From contig JALFKC010000063.1 in NCBI GenBank assembly GCA_022775765.1, positions 1-64,000 of the forward strand: 64,000 bases of DNA, in the 5' to 3' direction. Positions within the stretch are counted from its first letter, which is position 1. The number at the start of each line of letters is the position of its first letter. Below, one piece after another: positions 61,805 through 64,000 of the stretch. The DNA comes from Campylobacter sp. (lineage in GTDB: Bacteria > Campylobacterota > Campylobacteria > Campylobacterales > Campylobacteraceae). The position numbers and the translations under genes are program-made. The notes below the pieces were generated by a model. The model searched no databases. It was not told the origin of the DNA and saw nothing but the letters and a program-made list of their open reading frames with translations.

Positions 61805-62305
61805 TCAAAAGTCTGCAAAAGCCATCTTTGCATTTTGCAAGTCAGTTTTATCTGGGTGGCTTTTGGCTTTTTGCCATCTTTCTTTTCGCTCTTTGGTAAT
61901 GGAGTGAGGGGCTGATTTACCCATTTTTTGAGCTATTATTAGCATTTTTTCTATAAGTTTTGGATCGATTGCCCCTTGAGAGGCAAATGTATGGGTTGGG
62001 GTGTTGCCAAGATTTTCAAAAAACTTTGTGGCTTTTTGCAGAGTATCTTTGGCGTGCCAAGAGTTAGCCTCAGCCCCTAAAGTGATGAAAATTCCCATCT
62101 TTTTATTGCGAATATTTTTAGCAAAAATTTCTGTTTTTTTGTCCATAAAACCTCTATCTACATAAAATCCAAAGATTACTTTGTCATATCTTTGAAGTTC
62201 AATATTATCGTCTATGGATTTTATATCAGCTTTTAAATTTTTAGCGATACTCTCTGCGACTTTTTTGGTGTTGCCAGTTAGTGATGAGTAGATAACAATT
62301 GTCAT
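61805..62305 (-). CDS. Flavodoxin-family protein
   Basis: MTIVIYSSLTGNTKKVAESIAKNL FMN phosphate-binding loop. Confidence 0.88.
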   Translation of the reverse strand: MTIVIYSSLTGNTKKVAESIAKNLKADIKSIDDNIELQRYDKVIFGFYVDRGFMDKKTEIFAKNIRNKKMGIFITLGAEANSWHAKDTLQKATKFFENLGNTPTHTFASQGAIDPKLIEKMLIIAQKMGKSAPHSITKERKERWQKAKSHPDKTDLQNAKMAFADF

Positions 62306-63522
62306 TTTGTTCCTTTAAAGTAGTTTTTGGTAATTTGATAAATTTCATCTGCTATTGTATTGCCCCAAAATATCCCATCAATGCTGTATTTTAACAGATC
62401 ATCTTCAATTGTTACAAGGTTATGTTTTTGAAGTGATTTATAAAACTTAAGCAAATTCTCAAAATTCTCACTATTGAGAAATTTCTCAATTTTGCTTAAT
62501 GAAATGTTTGAGTATTGAAATAAATTCATAAATTTATCAAATTCCTTTTGGGCTTTATCGTAAAATATAATGATTTTTTTATCTTTGGCTTGGTTAAAAA
62601 TCTTAAAATTTCCTATCTTGCCACCACTTCCAACTCCCAGTGGCACGATATCTTTGCATTCATGAGTTAGTTTTATGTAGTGGTATTTATCTCTATGTCT
62701 TTTGACGATTTTTGTATGTTCTAAAACTTCAAAATCTAAATTCTTAAGCATAAAGTTCAAAAACGCATTGTGCAAAGTTCTATCTGTTTTTAAATCATAA
62801 TGCTCTTTAATCTGTTTGGATAAATTTGAACTATCCATATAAATTAGTGAATAAAAGCTAACACTATCAATATTTAGCTGCTTGATAAATTTAGCGTCTT
62901 GCAAAACATCATCAACGCTTTGATTTGGGTAGTTGTAAATGATATCAATGCATAAATTTCCACTAAAATTTTCTCTAATAGCACTGAGTTTTTCCAAAGC
63001 TCTTTCTTGATTATAAACTCTACCAAAAAATTTTCTACCACAAGAGTTAAAGGTTTGAACTCCAATGCTAAAGCGATTTACGCCTAAATTTGATAGCATT
63101 TTTAGCTTTTCTAAACTTAAGTTATGAATTGTGCTTTCTAAACTAAACTCAATATTGCTGCTTAAATTTAAGTTTTTATTAATGCTAGAGATAATTTTTT
63201 CTAAGTGGTTGATTTTTAAAATAGTCGGTGTTCCACCGCCAAAATAGACACTTTGGAATGTTTTGCTTTGTATATATGGATAGTTTTTGATTTTATCTAT
63301 TTGTGAGAGTATAAATTCACAATACTCATCAAGCTCATCTTTGAGTTTTGTCCTATTCATCGAACAAAACGAACAGATATTATCACAAAATGGTATATGA
63401 ATATACAAAGCCCCATCTGTTGGTTGTGAGTTTTGTAAGAGATTTTCTAAGTCAATTTGCGTCGCTATTTTTTGGCTAAATAGTGAATCTCTATGATGGG
63501 TTTTTGCTCTTTTTTCAAACAT
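62302..63522 (-). CDS. ChuW/HutW-like radical SAM protein (HemN superfamily)
   Basis: LYIHIPFCDNICSFCSMNRTK; VYFGGGTPT; PLGVGSGGKIG. Confidence 0.85.
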   Translation of the reverse strand: MFEKRAKTHHRDSLFSQKIATQIDLENLLQNSQPTDGALYIHIPFCDNICSFCSMNRTKLKDELDEYCEFILSQIDKIKNYPYIQSKTFQSVYFGGGTPTILKINHLEKIISSINKNLNLSSNIEFSLESTIHNLSLEKLKMLSNLGVNRFSIGVQTFNSCGRKFFGRVYNQERALEKLSAIRENFSGNLCIDIIYNYPNQSVDDVLQDAKFIKQLNIDSVSFYSLIYMDSSNLSKQIKEHYDLKTDRTLHNAFLNFMLKNLDFEVLEHTKIVKRHRDKYHYIKLTHECKDIVPLGVGSGGKIGNFKIFNQAKDKKIIIFYDKAQKEFDKFMNLFQYSNISLSKIEKFLNSENFENLLKFYKSLQKHNLVTIEDDLLKYSIDGIFWGNTIADEIYQITKNYFKGTK

Positions 63523-64000
63523 TAATTGCTCCTAAAAATAAAAGGCTTTGTTATCAGGCAGTTTTCTACCTCTGGTTTTAGAATTTTAAATCTGAGTTGT
63601 TTGGTATATCTTATAGCACTCTCTTTGAAAATTTCATTTGGTGATTTGACCTGTTTTATGACTATATTATTGCCTTTTAATTGAAAAGTTACATCTACCC
63701 TATATTCGCCTTTTAATCCAAGTTTTATCGCTTTTTTGGGAAATTTATAAAATTGATTACTATTTAGCACTATAAATCCTATATTTTCTTTGCAAAAGCC
63801 ATCGTTTGGATTAAAATTATTACCACTTTTTGGTGTTAAGTTTGTAGAGAGATTTTTTTTGCTTTTGGATTGTTGATTTTTGGGTAGATTTTGGGATTTT
63901 TTTGATTTTGCTTGAGATTTTGCAATGTTTTTTGTATTTACTATCTCTGCTGTTTGGGTAGTAGTTATTGCTTCAATGGGTTGCACTTTTTGTATTTGAG
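63522..64000 (-). CDS. tonB: TonB-family protein, N-terminus beyond window
   Basis: C-terminal domain FPKKAIKLGLKGEYRVDVTFQLKGN...SPNEIFKESAIRYTKQLRFK; reading frame stays open to the window end. Confidence 0.8.
   Translation of the reverse strand, partial: QIQKVQPIEAITTTQTAEIVNTKNIAKSQAKSKKSQNLPKNQQSKSKKNLSTNLTPKSGNNFNPNDGFCKENIGFIVLNSNQFYKFPKKAIKLGLKGEYRVDVTFQLKGNNIVIKQVKSPNEIFKESAIRYTKQLRFKILKPEVENCLITKPFIFRSN

Overview
The window is an AT-rich Campylobacter-type (Epsilonproteobacteria/Campylobacterota) chromosomal segment; genus is inferred from protein sequences and gene order, and no species is claimed. Most of it is conserved core: efp, dnaE, metK-sstT-pepF-helicase-truB-ispE-smpB-clpS-clpA, uppP with an amino-acid ABC transporter, rsmG-ribA/hemB-argF-hemN, nhaA, the tRNA-tuf-rpmG-trnW-secE-nusG-rplKAJL-rpoB-rpoC block, rpsL-rpsG-fusA, and a heme-utilisation locus (ABC exporter, HugZ, flavodoxin, ChuW/HutW-like radical SAM, TonB cut by the window end). 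Seven tRNA genes are readable. The accessory hotspot lies between the DJ-1-like gene and dnaE (about 4.8-9.3 kb). There I find: (i) a SelW/Rdx-family selenoprotein gene missed by the ORF track, with an in-frame UGA in a C-x-x-U motif and a SECIS-like hairpin behind it; (ii) a DarT1-like ADP-ribosyltransferase toxin plus NADAR antitoxin module in which both genes appear frameshifted by one base; (iii) a secreted-protein gene whose reading frame depends on an A8 tract directly after its ATG; (iv) a decayed helix-turn-helix gene and a decayed PD-(D/E)XK-type nuclease gene. Other notable points are a CIRCE-like element plus a consensus sigma70 promoter ahead of hsp20, the apparent absence of csrA between truB and ispE, and an E. 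coli tufB-operon-like tRNA order. No CRISPR array, IS element or rRNA was seen.
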